Of a DNA stretch of 64,000 nucleotides, positions 26,539 to 36,579 are shown one piece after another (position 1 is the stretch's first letter; each line of letters opens with the position of its first letter). Origin of the DNA: Paenarthrobacter aurescens (GTDB lineage Bacteria; Actinomycetota; Actinomycetes; Actinomycetales; Micrococcaceae); assembly GCF_025421775.1 (NCBI RefSeq), contig NZ_JAOEFX010000001.1:62001-126000 (forward strand), in the 5' to 3' direction. The notes below the pieces were generated by a model. The model saw nothing but the letters and a program-made list of their open reading frames with translations. It was not told the DNA's origin and searched no databases. A program made the position numbers and the translations under genes.

Positions 26539-28691
26539 CCGGGGGCGCTGTGGACACGGTCAAGAAGCCGCTGCCTGAGGCTTTCAAGGGCTTGGGTTAT
26601 CACGAGCTCAACGCCATGCTGAACCTGTATGGCCCCAACGGCGAGATCCAGTTCGAAGCTGACCGTGAGGCTGCGCACCAGTACTTCCTGCAGCACGTGA
26701 ACAACAACACGGTGTTCTTCCATGACTTGGAAGAGAAGCTCGACTACCTGGTGAAGAACCAGTACTACGAGCGCGAAACCCTTGACCAGTACACGATGAA
26801 CTTCATCCGCGACCTCTTCAACCGCGCGTACAAGAAGAAGTTCCGCTTTGAGACGTTCCTGGGCGCCTTCAAGTTCTACACGTCCTACACACTGAAGACG
26901 TTCGACGGCAAGCGTTTCCTGGAGCGCTACGAGGACCGCGTGTGCATGGTCGCGCTGCACCTTGCCCGCGGCAACGAAGAGCTGGCCAACCGTCTCGTTG
27001 ACGAAATCATCGATGGCCGTTTCCAGCCGGCCACCCCCACGTTCCTGAACGCCGGCAAGGCCCAGCGCGGCGAGCTGGTCTCCTGCTTCCTGCTCCGCAT
27101 CGAAGACAACATGGAGTCGATCGCCCGCGCCATCAACTCCGCACTCCAGCTCTCCAAGCGTGGCGGCGGCGTTGCACTTTCGCTGACCAACATCCGCGAG
27201 CATGGTGCACCGATCAAGCAGATCGAGAACCAGTCCTCCGGCGTCATCCCCGTGATGAAGCTCCTCGAAGACAGCTTCTCCTACGCCAACCAGCTCGGTG
27301 CCCGCCAGGGTGCAGGTGCCGTGTACCTGCACGCCCACCACCCGGACATCCACCGCTTCCTGGACACCAAGCGCGAGAACGCCGATGAGAAGATCCGTAT
27401 CAAGACCCTCTCCTTGGGTGTTGTCGTACCGGACATCACGTTCGAGCTCGCCAAGAAGAACGAGGACATGTACCTCTTCTCCCCGTACGACGTCGAGAAG
27501 GTCTACGGTGTCCCGTTCTCCGACATCTCGGTGACCGAGAAGTACTACGAGATGGTTGACGATTCCCGGATCAAGAAGACCAAGATCAGCGCCCGCGAGT
27601 TCTTCCAGACCCTCGCGGAGATCCAGTTCGAGTCCGGCTACCCGTACATCATGTTCGAGGACACCGTGAACCGGGCCAATCCGATCGACGGCAAGATCAC
27701 CATGAGCAACCTGTGCTCGGAGATCCTGCAGGTTTCCTCGCCGTCCATCTACGCCGAGGACCTCAGCTACGAGACCGTGGGCAAGGACATCTCCTGCAAC
27801 CTGGGTTCGATGAACATCGCCAAGACCATGGATTCGCCGGACTTCGGTCTTTCCATCGAGACGTCCATCCGTGCACTCAGCGCTGTTTCGGATATGTCAT
27901 ACATCAACTCGGTGCCGTCCATCGCCCAGGGCAACGCCCAGAGCCACGCAATCGGCCTCGGCCAGATGAACCTGCACGGCTACCTTGCCCGTGAGCACGT
28001 CCACTACGGTTCCGAAGAGGGCCTGGACTTCACCAACATCTACTTCTACACGGTGCTGTTCCACGCGCTGCGCGCCTCCAACCGCCTCGCCATCGAGACC
28101 GGCCAGAAGTTCGGCGGCTTCGAGAAGTCCACCTACGCCAGCGGTGAGTTCTTCGACAAGTACACCGAGCAGGAATGGACGCCCGAGACGGAACGCGTCC
28201 GTGAGCTCTTCGCCGGCCACCACATCCCCACCCAGGATGACTGGCGCGAGCTGAAGACTTCCGTCATGGAGCACGGCATCTACAACCAGAATCTGCAGGC
28301 TGTGCCGCCTACCGGTTCCATCAGCTACATCAACAACTCCACGTCCTCCATCCACCCGGTGGCCGCCAAGATCGAAATCCGCAAGGAAGGCAAGATCGGC
28401 CGCGTCTACTACCCGGCGCCGTACCTGACCAACGACAACCTGGAGTACTACCAGGATGCCTATGAAATCGGCTACGAGAAGATCATCGACACCTACGCCG
28501 CTGCCACGCAGCACGTGGACCAGGGCCTGTCCCTGACGCTGTTCTTCAAGGACACCGCCACGACGCGCGACATCAACAAGGCGCAGATCTACGCATGGCG
28601 CAAGGGCATCAAGACCCTCTACTACATCCGTCTCCGCCAGCTCGCGCTGGAGGGCACTGAGGTGGAAGGCTGCGTCAGCTGCATGCTGTAA
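26508..28691 (+). CDS. nrdE: Class Ib ribonucleoside-diphosphate reductase, alpha subunit
   Basis: 727 residues. [33 protein letters not shown] (first active-site Cys), SNLCSEI (thiyl-radical Cys) and the C-terminal EGCVSCML redox pair are present. NrdE reduces all four ribonucleoside diphosphates. The start is uncertain: TTG at 26508 overlaps nrdI by 31 bp, while GTG at 26550 would begin 11 bp after the nrdI stop behind GGGGG. Confidence 0.96.
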   Translation: MDTTVAETEVTGGAVDTVKKPLPEAFKGLGYHELNAMLNLYGPNGEIQFEADREAAHQYFLQHVNNNTVFFHDLEEKLDYLVKNQYYERETLDQYTMNFIRDLFNRAYKKKFRFETFLGAFKFYTSYTLKTFDGKRFLERYEDRVCMVALHLARGNEELANRLVDEIIDGRFQPATPTFLNAGKAQRGELVSCFLLRIEDNMESIARAINSALQLSKRGGGVALSLTNIREHGAPIKQIENQSSGVIPVMKLLEDSFSYANQLGARQGAGAVYLHAHHPDIHRFLDTKRENADEKIRIKTLSLGVVVPDITFELAKKNEDMYLFSPYDVEKVYGVPFSDISVTEKYYEMVDDSRIKKTKISAREFFQTLAEIQFESGYPYIMFEDTVNRANPIDGKITMSNLCSEILQVSSPSIYAEDLSYETVGKDISCNLGSMNIAKTMDSPDFGLSIETSIRALSAVSDMSYINSVPSIAQGNAQSHAIGLGQMNLHGYLAREHVHYGSEEGLDFTNIYFYTVLFHALRASNRLAIETGQKFGGFEKSTYASGEFFDKYTEQEWTPETERVRELFAGHHIPTQDDWRELKTSVMEHGIYNQNLQAVPPTGSISYINNSTSSIHPVAAKIEIRKEGKIGRVYYPAPYLTNDNLEYYQDAYEIGYEKIIDTYAAATQHVDQGLSLTLFFKDTATTRDINKAQIYAWRKGIKTLYYIRLRQLALEGTEVEGCVSCML

Positions 28692-28747
28692 TCAGCCTTT
28701 ATCGGTTGATTAATTGCGGCCCCGGCTGCACTCAAAACTAAAGAGCA

Positions 28748-28775
28748 CGACGGCGGGTTCCCACCCGCCGTCGTA
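28748..28775 (+). other. Hairpin between nrdE and nrdF
   Basis: ACGACGGCGGGT (28748-28759) pairs perfectly with ACCCGCCGTCGT (28764-28775) around TCCC. No T run follows, so it may slow decay or partly end transcription between the two subunit genes. Confidence 0.55.
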
Positions 28776-28804
28776 GGCTTATCTCAAGAAAACCATCGCT
28801 TTAA

Positions 28805-29788
<984 letters not shown>

Positions 29789-29862
29789 GTAGTCCAGCCG
29801 GAAGGTCGTTGTGAGGATTCCACCTGAACCTCCAACCACGATCTGACCGGCCGTTGAAAACC

Positions 29863-29901
29863 AAAAGGACCTCGCATGCTTGAGCGTGCGGGGTCCTTTT
29901 T
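29863..29901 (+). terminator. Terminator after nrdF
   Basis: AAAAGGACCTCGCATGC (29863-29879) pairs with GCGTGCGGGGTCCTTTTT across a short TTGA loop, with wobble pairs in the middle. Confidence 0.85.
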
Positions 29902-29905
29902 GCTG

Positions 29906-30508
29906 TCATGAGAAGGAGACTTGAATTCCGGCCGAGCTGAACATGCCGGTCAGCATGGACTTTGTGTTTTCACTTGCCTGCTTGCGAAGCTGTGATTCCT
30001 CAGCTGCAGACGTAAGTTTCGTCTCAGCGAGCTTGAAATACTCCGCTTGCTGGGGCGCCTCTATAGCATCGGCGATTCGTTCCATGATGCCGCGGTCTTG
30101 GCTAAACACATAGGAACGATCGTGGTCCAAGTTTGGCTTATCCAGCTGCGCCTCCGGCAGCCGCACGGTCATCGACTTCCCATCGGCTGACAATACAAGG
30201 TCGTCGTCGGCAAACCCGGATAGATCGATGTAGGCGTTAACCGTACCAGCGGCGACGAAAAGCGTCCGGCGTCCTGAAATTAGGGCGGGAACCCCTGCGA
30301 CGTTGTGGTCGATGTCCAGGACAGTTTCGAAGTTGCCCACTGCGGCATGATACTGGCTGACGTCCTTGATCGACTTCAAAAGGGCAGGCTGGCTGCGGTC
30401 TGTCCGCTGCGACTGGAAAGGGCTGACTCCCGCCACGTTGGCTACGCCGACTGCGGCTAATACCAGTACGATGGCGCCAACAATCAGGATCAGGGTGCGC
30501 TTGATCAC
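29906..30508 (-). CDS. DUF4230 domain membrane-anchored protein
   Basis: 200 residues. One N-terminal membrane segment (TLILIVGAIVLVLAAVGVAN) is followed by a DUF4230 body (HAAVGNFETVLDIDHNV, SADGKSMTVRLPEAQLDKPNLDHDRSYVFSQDRG). Such proteins are exported or membrane-anchored with unknown function. The GTG start at 30508 overlaps the previous gene stop (GTGA), so the two are co-translated. Confidence 0.85.
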   Translation of the reverse strand: MIKRTLILIVGAIVLVLAAVGVANVAGVSPFQSQRTDRSQPALLKSIKDVSQYHAAVGNFETVLDIDHNVAGVPALISGRRTLFVAAGTVNAYIDLSGFADDDLVLSADGKSMTVRLPEAQLDKPNLDHDRSYVFSQDRGIMERIADAIEAPQQAEYFKLAETKLTSAAEESQLRKQASENTKSMLTGMFSSAGIQVSFS

Positions 30509-31017
30509 TGGGCACCGACCGCCTGTGACGGCCCCTGCTGCTTTTTCGTCCGCTCATTGCCGGCGAAGCCTCGGATGATCATCTCGCCGGCAATCCCGAC
30601 ACCGATGAGCATCAACAGAGTGCCGTTCCTGGCCGAACTAGCGGCGATATAGGTATTCTGTGAGGCCGTAACTGCCGCGATATCGTTGGCGTACCAACCG
30701 TTGACCACCGATTGCTGCGGGGCTCCCTTGGTCTCCCCGTTATTGACCTCGTTCTTGATGCTCGCGTCGGCGAGGTCTGACTTCCACTCGGACGGGTTGC
30801 CTGCGTCGACAACAGCAGGCCCGGTGCCAGCCCAAGTCAGGATGAACAGCAATCCGAGGATGATGCCCAGAATGACCCTTGAAAGCTGCACTGGTCCGGC
30901 AGCTGCAGCAAATGTTTTGAAAAGCCCGGGCTTCTTGACGACGTTCGCCTGCGGAGTCGACTCCGGGATAGGCGGAACAGGCGGGTTGTAGCCTGTTGAC
31001 GTGTCGTAATACGACAT
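30505..31017 (-). CDS. Two-helix membrane protein, partner of DUF4230 gene
   Basis: 170 residues. A Pro-rich N-terminus (YNPPVPPIPES), a membrane segment (LGIILGLLFILTWAGTGPAVV), an outside loop of about 70 residues, a second membrane segment (LLMLIGVGIAGEMIIRGF) and a charged tail. GGGGAAAAT precedes the ATG at 31017. The pairing with DUF4230 by a 4-bp overlap suggests one complex. I do not recognise a named family. Confidence 0.8.
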   Translation of the reverse strand: MSYYDTSTGYNPPVPPIPESTPQANVVKKPGLFKTFAAAAGPVQLSRVILGIILGLLFILTWAGTGPAVVDAGNPSEWKSDLADASIKNEVNNGETKGAPQQSVVNGWYANDIAAVTASQNTYIAASSARNGTLLMLIGVGIAGEMIIRGFAGNERTKKQQGPSQAVGAQ

Positions 31018-31089
31018 ATTTTCCCCATTTTTCGTGCTTGGTAACGACCGCCTTGTGGCAGAAGATCTTTTGTCTCAGGAAAGCCAGAC

Positions 31090-31257
31090 TCAGTTTCCGA
31101 CTGGTGGCGCAAATTTCTTGAGCCGGAAACGAAGTTTTGATCCGCGAGTAGGATCGTCGCCCAATGACTTCGTTTCATCAATGTAACGTTCCCCGAACTC
31201 CTTAAGGAGAAAGTCGTCGACAATTCCCACGTGCCCGGCTGGGAACTTATAGGACAT
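31090..31257 (-). CDS. Possible small protein, 55 residues
   Basis: The reading frame begins MSYKFPAGHVGIVDDFLLKE and ends RFRLKKFAPPVGN. It is strongly charged, with a helix-like middle, and looks more like a protein than chance sequence. It lies 72 bp upstream of the membrane protein gene on the same strand. The site before the ATG is weak (AAAG). It could be a real small gene or the end of a larger gene cut at the junction near 31258-31280. Confidence 0.4.
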   Translation of the reverse strand: MSYKFPAGHVGIVDDFLLKEFGERYIDETKSLGDDPTRGSKLRFRLKKFAPPVGN

Positions 31258-31280
31258 TACTTTGGGAAACAGAATCCGGC

Positions 31281-31498
31281 AAGACGAGCTCCAATCCGCT
31301 CTATCTCTCGGCTAAGGATGCAAATGGGCGAATGGCGGACATGAGTCTGTTCGCCGACAATCAGCTGGGATCCGGCGAGATTCTGCCCGGCGACAAGGCT
31401 CGGGGCAACATTGCATTCGATATTGCACCAGGCGCTGACACCGTCATGATCCCTGGTCCTCTGCTGCAGGAGGCCGCGCGGATCCAGATCCCGGGATA
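31281..31498 (+). pseudogene. C-terminal fragment of a DUF4352-type protein
   Basis: The + strand frame reads NPLYLSAKDANGRMADMSLF, ADNQLGSGEILPGDKARGNI, AFDIAPGADTVMIPG and IQIPG before the TAA. This follows the C-terminal half of DUF4352 (immunoglobulin-like extracellular domain) closely, including the GEILPGDKARGNIAFDI core. No N-terminal half, signal peptide or start site is found upstream, where sequence reads instead as the opposite-strand small ORF. It therefore looks like a gene remnant left by a deletion or replacement. Confidence 0.6.
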
Positions 31499-31686
31499 AG
31501 CTCACTTCGGCCGGACCATGAGGCCCGGCAGTGGGTAGGTGCAGCGTGGCTAGCAAGGTCCTGCCGCACCATGGGGGACACTGATAACTTCGCGGCAGGA
31601 AAGCCCTGGGCTCCTCTGCCGCGAACCGAATTGCAGGGTTGACGAACAGGCACAGGGTTGAGTCTGTAATTAGAGGGGGACAGCAC

Positions 31687-32961
31687 ATGACCGAGAGTGA
31701 ATCCGTGACGCTCGAAACACAGCTCGATGACGAGGGGGCCAATGCTGACATTGCGAAGGCGGTCAGTGCCCGTCATTCGATCGCCCGCAAGTACGTCATG
31801 AGGATTCGGCGCCGTCGTCCAGAGGCGACCCCGGCGGAAGTGATCAAGTTGTTGGAACGTCACTACAGCACGTCAATCACAGCCGCCGGCGCGGCCATTA
31901 CTGCAGGGTCCATCGCCGCTGAGGTGGGCATCTCCCTTATCCCGGGTGGAGGAGTCGCGGCCGCGGGTCTTAAGACCGCCGGGAAACAGGCCGCAAAGAA
32001 GACTGTGCAAGTAACAGCCAAGGAAGCGGCCAAAGTGGCCGCGAAGAATATGGCCCTGGGTGCTGCGAAAACCGGTGCTCATCGTGTAGCCGCGCTTCTC
32101 CCCGCCGGTGATCAGCAACTTCAATTCGAGATCACAGCAATTTTTGGGCTGGCCCTCGCAGACATTCACGGCATGGACCTCGACCAAGATCAGGCACATG
32201 CTCTGGTTTACGGGCTCACTAACGATTCCGTTAGCCAGACGCAGATTGCAACCATGGCTAAGGATGTAGCGGAAACGTCTCCCGATGGAGTGGTGGGAGT
32301 TGGTCACAAGTTCGCCGTTGCCAGTGGTGACTGGTCCCATTGGGCAACGACGCTTGCAGACACACTGCCAAGCGGGGCAGCACAAAGTCTTGTCAGAACC
32401 ATACAGACGGGTCAGCTGGATACCGTACGTGAGACCTTGAGCGGGAAACAGCAGTCAGCGATTGAATACGGCGTGGGTGCGCTGGCAGGCGGAGTCAGCC
32501 GATTCGTATTTGGCCGCGACGTGGTCGTGGCAGCTCGGGCCGCGTTCCCTGAGGCTCCTGAGGAGTTCCCCGAGAGTCTGGGTCTTCAGGACAAGTCGTC
32601 AGACGCCGATGCTCGGGAGTCGGAGCCCAACCGGGCGCTTGCAGCCTTGGAGGATGCTGCGAAATCCACAGGAAGCTGGATCACAGGGACGGCCAGCACG
32701 GTTGGGGGTGGGGTTGCGACTGGTGCCACCGCTGTGGGATCAGGCGTAGCAGGCGCCGCCGCAGCGGTGTCCCGCCCGTTCCGCGCAGTGGACGTTGACG
32801 GAGACGGGATACCTGATGAGCCACAGGCATTGTCTGCGGTCAAAGGACTCGGCGGTGCTCTGGCGGGCGCCACAGGCGCAGCAGGTGGGAGAGTCGCTGG
32901 TCTCTTCAAGTCGCGGAAGCGAGACACGTCTGGCACACCGGAGAGTGCGCCTGAGGAATGA
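31687..32961 (+). CDS. EcsC-like hypothetical protein with Ca-binding-type loop
   Basis: 424 residues. The N-terminal charged helix (HSIARKYVMRIRRRRPEATP) is followed by a hydrophobic Ala/Gly stretch (SITAAGAAITAGSIAAEVG) and then LPAGDQQLQFEITAIFGLAL with ADIHGMDLDQDQ, which resembles the EcsC family. The C-terminal third is Ala/Gly-rich and holds DVDGDGIPDEP, a DxDxDG calcium-loop pattern. Function is unknown. The ATG at 31687 follows AGAGGGGGAC. No neighbour on the same strand within 2.6 kb suggests an operon. Confidence 0.75.
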   Translation: MTESESVTLETQLDDEGANADIAKAVSARHSIARKYVMRIRRRRPEATPAEVIKLLERHYSTSITAAGAAITAGSIAAEVGISLIPGGGVAAAGLKTAGKQAAKKTVQVTAKEAAKVAAKNMALGAAKTGAHRVAALLPAGDQQLQFEITAIFGLALADIHGMDLDQDQAHALVYGLTNDSVSQTQIATMAKDVAETSPDGVVGVGHKFAVASGDWSHWATTLADTLPSGAAQSLVRTIQTGQLDTVRETLSGKQQSAIEYGVGALAGGVSRFVFGRDVVVAARAAFPEAPEEFPESLGLQDKSSDADARESEPNRALAALEDAAKSTGSWITGTASTVGGGVATGATAVGSGVAGAAAAVSRPFRAVDVDGDGIPDEPQALSAVKGLGGALAGATGAAGGRVAGLFKSRKRDTSGTPESAPEE

Positions 32962-33013
32962 ATCCCCGACGCCGAGAGGGCTTCCACGGCAGAGAGCTCT
33001 GGCCGCCTGGTAC

Positions 33014-34363
33014 CTACGGGCCGCCCTCGTCTGCTGAGGCAGGACGCCTAGTACGTGCGTGCCCGGGTAAGGGTGGAGCGGTTGAGTGGTAGCTATGTCC
33101 TGTGGGTGTCCTGATTTGTAGGGTGTGAGCGTCTGCGAGTAGGGGTTTTGCGTTCCAGCCGGGGTTTTCTTTGGTGTGGTTGCAGGCTTCGCACAGTCCG
33201 GCGCCGTTGTCCAGGGTAGTGGTTCCGCCGGAGTGCCAGGGCACGATGTGGTCGATGTGCCGGATGGGTGCATCGCAGTAGGGGGTGCGGCAGCCGTGGT
33301 CGCGGGCTTCGATGAAGCGTCTGAGTCGCGGTGGGAAGAGCCGGGCCTTTGAGTCCATGGCCAACAGCTCGCCACTGGCTGGCGCGGTGTAGAGCCGTCG
33401 GAGCCAGACCTTTAAGTCCTGATTCTGACTGGCTGCTGCCTTGGTCCCTACCTGGGTGGTGGATTGTCCGGCGCCAATCAGAGTCCGAGCCCAGGGAGCA
33501 GGGACGATTCCGTAGCCCTGGAGCCTGGCCGGTTCACTGTCGCCTTGGAAGAGGGTGCGGTCGGTCATAACGACTTGGAGTTCGATGCCCGAGACCCCGC
33601 CGGCCGTGCCTGTGGTGCGTTCAACAAGTGAGTCTGCCATGACCTGCCCACGGTTTCGGGGGTCGCCGCTGGAGCGGGCAGAGTCGGCCGTCCGGGTCAG
33701 CGCGGCATACACTGCAACGCCCTGGGCTACAGGAAGCAGCGCGGTCAGATACGTCATGGTGTCCGGTGCGGGGCGCAGACTTACCGTCCTCTCGCTGGCG
33801 GCATGGCTGGACCGCTGGGCCACTGACCTCGGATCACGACGGTATGCGGCGGCCTTCGCGGCGGCGATGATGGCCTTGTCTCCTGCACTGTTGAAAGTAC
33901 CGGTGTCGGGGGCGAGCTCTTCATCGACGGAGGCTCGGTCTTCAACACTGAGGCAGGCTGTTTCCTTCACGAGCAGTGTGGCCCGCCATTCATTAAGCTG
34001 CCCCGAACTCAACGCCGCCAAGGTGCGCGGCATCTCCGTGACTAGAGCTTTGGCAAGCCCCAATAACCTGGAGCCACGGTACGGTGATTCCCGCCGCGCC
34101 AAAGCCACCTGCGCGCCAACGCCCTTGCCTCGCTCCGCCACAGGGATGCCGGCCTCGGCTTGCTCGGCTCGCTGCGCTAGATCGAAAGCCACAGCAATCT
34201 GCGCTTGCAATCCGGTGATGGCCGACTTCATCTCCTCCAGGATCCGCAACTGACCAATCAGATGGCCACTGATAGTGCCGGGCTGAGCCGCACCTCGGGA
34301 GATGGCACGAAGAGACGCGGTAGACGCCGTTGTCTCCGCTTGCCTTTCCCCGTTCTGCTTCAT
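33014..34363 (-). CDS. DUF222 domain HNH endonuclease
   Basis: 449 residues. The DUF222 (13E12-repeat-type) N-terminal domain spans residues about 30-330. An HNH nuclease lies near residue 370: [41 protein letters not shown] and NHTKENP, with the zinc-type Cys pairs and catalytic His. Such genes occur in many copies in actinobacteria and their biological role is poorly known. The C-terminus is Pro/His-rich. Confidence 0.9.
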   Translation of the reverse strand: MKQNGERQAETTASTASLRAISRGAAQPGTISGHLIGQLRILEEMKSAITGLQAQIAVAFDLAQRAEQAEAGIPVAERGKGVGAQVALARRESPYRGSRLLGLAKALVTEMPRTLAALSSGQLNEWRATLLVKETACLSVEDRASVDEELAPDTGTFNSAGDKAIIAAAKAAAYRRDPRSVAQRSSHAASERTVSLRPAPDTMTYLTALLPVAQGVAVYAALTRTADSARSSGDPRNRGQVMADSLVERTTGTAGGVSGIELQVVMTDRTLFQGDSEPARLQGYGIVPAPWARTLIGAGQSTTQVGTKAAASQNQDLKVWLRRLYTAPASGELLAMDSKARLFPPRLRRFIEARDHGCRTPYCDAPIRHIDHIVPWHSGGTTTLDNGAGLCEACNHTKENPGWNAKPLLADAHTLQIRTPTGHSYHSTAPPLPGHARTRRPASADEGGP

Positions 34364-34430
34364 GTCCTTACGTTCGCAGCAGGCACTGACAATATAGCGT
34401 CAGCGGCCCAAAGGGGCGTTCAATGCGTCC

Positions 34431-35456
34431 TTAGTGCCCTTCGTTAGAACGATCTACCACGTAAACGCGGCGCAGGGGCATACGACTTTGCCATCGCGCC
34501 GCGAGACTCTCGTAGTTCGCAATTGTGTGTTCGACTATGTCTGCCCCAGTCATCAGCCGCAAGTTCTGGCGCTCACGTTCGTACCCCAAAGCGTCCTTGC
34601 TGTAGCTACCAAGGCAAACGAATAGTGCAAGCTCTCCGTGCGCGAGTGTTCCGCTCAGTCTCTGGACGTCCGGGCGGGACTGTTGGGCGCTGGTGTGCTT
34701 GCACTGAACCTTGATCAGAGGAGGTTCCAGACCCAAAGGGTCCTTATGCGCGATGACATCGACGCCACCGTCCGACGAGTAGGGGGTCACCCGAGCCTGG
34801 TACCCCATGGCGCGGAGGAGATCGGCTGTGAAGTGTTCAAATTCTTCATGGCTAAGGTCCTCAAGGAGTGTCTTTAGTACAAAATCGCGCGTGAATTGAT
34901 CGAGTCTTGCCGCGCTGGGTTCCGTTTCCACCCAGTCGTCGACAGCTTCCGAAGTCACGTCAGAAGACATCGCGGAAGGCGGTCTAACCGTTCCAGAGTC
35001 GAGATAGTCCAAGAAGACTTGTACGTTTTTCTTGACGCGGAAAAGGGTCATTGCCGATCCGATTTCGTACAGGGCTTTCTGCGGAAACAAACCTCGCGAG
35101 ACGCCCGTCTGGACCCACCGGACTTCCCGTCGATGAGGGTGAACCTGGGTATCGGGGTAGTAACTGTAGTTCCCTGTTATCACGCCGAAGTTCAGGGTGC
35201 TGTCTGCCCGATGCGGTGCGATGACAACGTCGCCTTCCTTCATCTCAAAGGCAAAACGTCGGAGTATTCCCGCCCAGACGGGGTAGGCCCCGGCCTTTGC
35301 ATCGGGATAGGCAACTTCTAGCGCACGCTTTAGTTTTTCCCTGTCATTGCCGATGGAGCGTATGTCAGCGATGGCGTTCCAGCCGATGCTGACGAATCCC
35401 TGCTCAAGAAGCTCGCTGGACAAAGCATCATTGTGGATGCCCCACACTACGGCCAA
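34431..35456 (-). CDS. Mrr-like restriction endonuclease with N-terminal recognition domain
   Basis: 341 residues. The C-terminal Mrr catalytic domain (residues about 200-320) has FTADLLRAMGYQ, the catalytic GGVDVIAHKD and the QxK-type VQCKH, a PD-(D/E)xK fold. The N-terminal part (WGIHNDALSSELLEQGFVSIGW, EGDVVIAPHRADSTLNFGVI) looks like a PUA/EVE-like base-sensing domain. It is probably a type IV enzyme cutting modified DNA. TTG at 35456 is preferred because GGAGG lies five bases ahead; the frame is open to TTG 35468, and GTG 35447 is possible. Confidence 0.8.
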   Translation of the reverse strand: MAVVWGIHNDALSSELLEQGFVSIGWNAIADIRSIGNDREKLKRALEVAYPDAKAGAYPVWAGILRRFAFEMKEGDVVIAPHRADSTLNFGVITGNYSYYPDTQVHPHRREVRWVQTGVSRGLFPQKALYEIGSAMTLFRVKKNVQVFLDYLDSGTVRPPSAMSSDVTSEAVDDWVETEPSAARLDQFTRDFVLKTLLEDLSHEEFEHFTADLLRAMGYQARVTPYSSDGGVDVIAHKDPLGLEPPLIKVQCKHTSAQQSRPDVQRLSGTLAHGELALFVCLGSYSKDALGYERERQNLRLMTGADIVEHTIANYESLAARWQSRMPLRRVYVVDRSNEGH

Positions 35457-35592
35457 TTGGGCCTCCAATTTTTGTAGGGTTCAAGGTCTATTTCTGGTGT
35501 TCAGCCTATATGTGACGCGGAGTTGAACCGTCCCGCCCTTGTCCGCGTCCTTACATCAGGGGAGGATAAGTGCCATCTTCGGGAGGTTCACC

Positions 35593-36567
35593 ATGGTGCG
35601 GCTTGAAAAGTTCGAAAAGTACTTGATCGAAGAGTTCTACGACGACTACCGGTCAGGGGACATGTCGCACAAGACATTCACCAGGCGGGTGGCATTCATT
35701 ATGGGGAGCATGACGGCCGCTGCTGCGGCCATGACCTTAGTGGGCTGCACACCTGACGAGGTGCCGCGGACCACTGATCCGATGCCAACGCCATCGCCTG
35801 CTTCTTCGGCTGGATCGGCCGGGACGGCGACAACCGCGGTTCCCAACGCCAAGAGCCCATTGTCTGTTCCGGAAGGCGCGGCCGGCCTGACAACAGCCAC
35901 GGTGAAACTGACTTCCGGAGGGACAGAAATCAGCGGGTATCTGGCCCGGCCCGACGGAAGCGAAAAGGGACCCGCGGTCCTGATTTGCCACGAGAACCGA
36001 GGGCTAACCCCGCATATCCAGGACGTCGCCCGGCGCTTCGCCAAGGAAGGCTACGCAGCGCTGGCTCTGGATCTGCTGAGCCGGGAAGGCGGCACGGCGT
36101 CCATGGACCCGGATGCCGTCCCGGGTGCGCTCACCCAAGCCGGTGCCCAAAGGCATGTGCAAGACTTCGCCGCCGCCTTCGACTACCTCAACGTCCAGGA
36201 CTTCGTAGAAGAAGGCCGCATCGCCATGATCGGATTTTGCTTCGGCGGCGGTATCACCTGGCAGGCATCCACGGAGATCCCTGGCCTCAAGGCAACGTCG
36301 GCCTTTTACGGTCCAGCACCGGACCTGGCCAAAGTACCCACCATCAAGCCGGCCGTGTTCGGTGTCTATGCGGAGAACGACGCACGCATCACCGGCGCGA
36401 TGCCCCAGTTCCAGGAAGCCTTGGACGCATCAACGGTCAAGCATCAGCTGAAGGTGTACCCGGGCGTGGACCACGCGTTCCACAACGACACCGGTGACCG
36501 CTACGTTGAAGCCCAAGCAACAGCCGCCTGGAACGACACCCTGACGTGGTTCAAGGACAACGTTTAA
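35593..36567 (+). CDS. Secreted dienelactone-hydrolase-family lipoprotein
   Basis: 324 residues. A Tat-type signal (FTRRVAFIMGSMTAAAAAM) ends in the lipobox LVGC near residue 53, with a Thr/Pro/Ala linker after it. The alpha/beta-hydrolase fold has the nucleophile Cys in IGFCFGGGITW, an Asp near FGVYAENDARI, and the His in GVDHAFHND, the Cys-Asp-His triad of dienelactone hydrolases. The family hydrolyses lactones or esters; the actual substrate is unknown. The ATG at 35593 follows GGGAGG. The 40 residues before the signal make an unusually long N-terminal region. Confidence 0.87.
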   Translation: MVRLEKFEKYLIEEFYDDYRSGDMSHKTFTRRVAFIMGSMTAAAAAMTLVGCTPDEVPRTTDPMPTPSPASSAGSAGTATTAVPNAKSPLSVPEGAAGLTTATVKLTSGGTEISGYLARPDGSEKGPAVLICHENRGLTPHIQDVARRFAKEGYAALALDLLSREGGTASMDPDAVPGALTQAGAQRHVQDFAAAFDYLNVQDFVEEGRIAMIGFCFGGGITWQASTEIPGLKATSAFYGPAPDLAKVPTIKPAVFGVYAENDARITGAMPQFQEALDASTVKHQLKVYPGVDHAFHNDTGDRYVEAQATAAWNDTLTWFKDNV

Positions 36568-36579
36568 CCCGGCCAGACC

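Noticed and set aside
31257..31751. 164-codon minus-strand frame
   Set aside because: Cys/Pro/Ser-rich chance frame lying across the DUF4352 remnant and the start of the EcsC-like gene.
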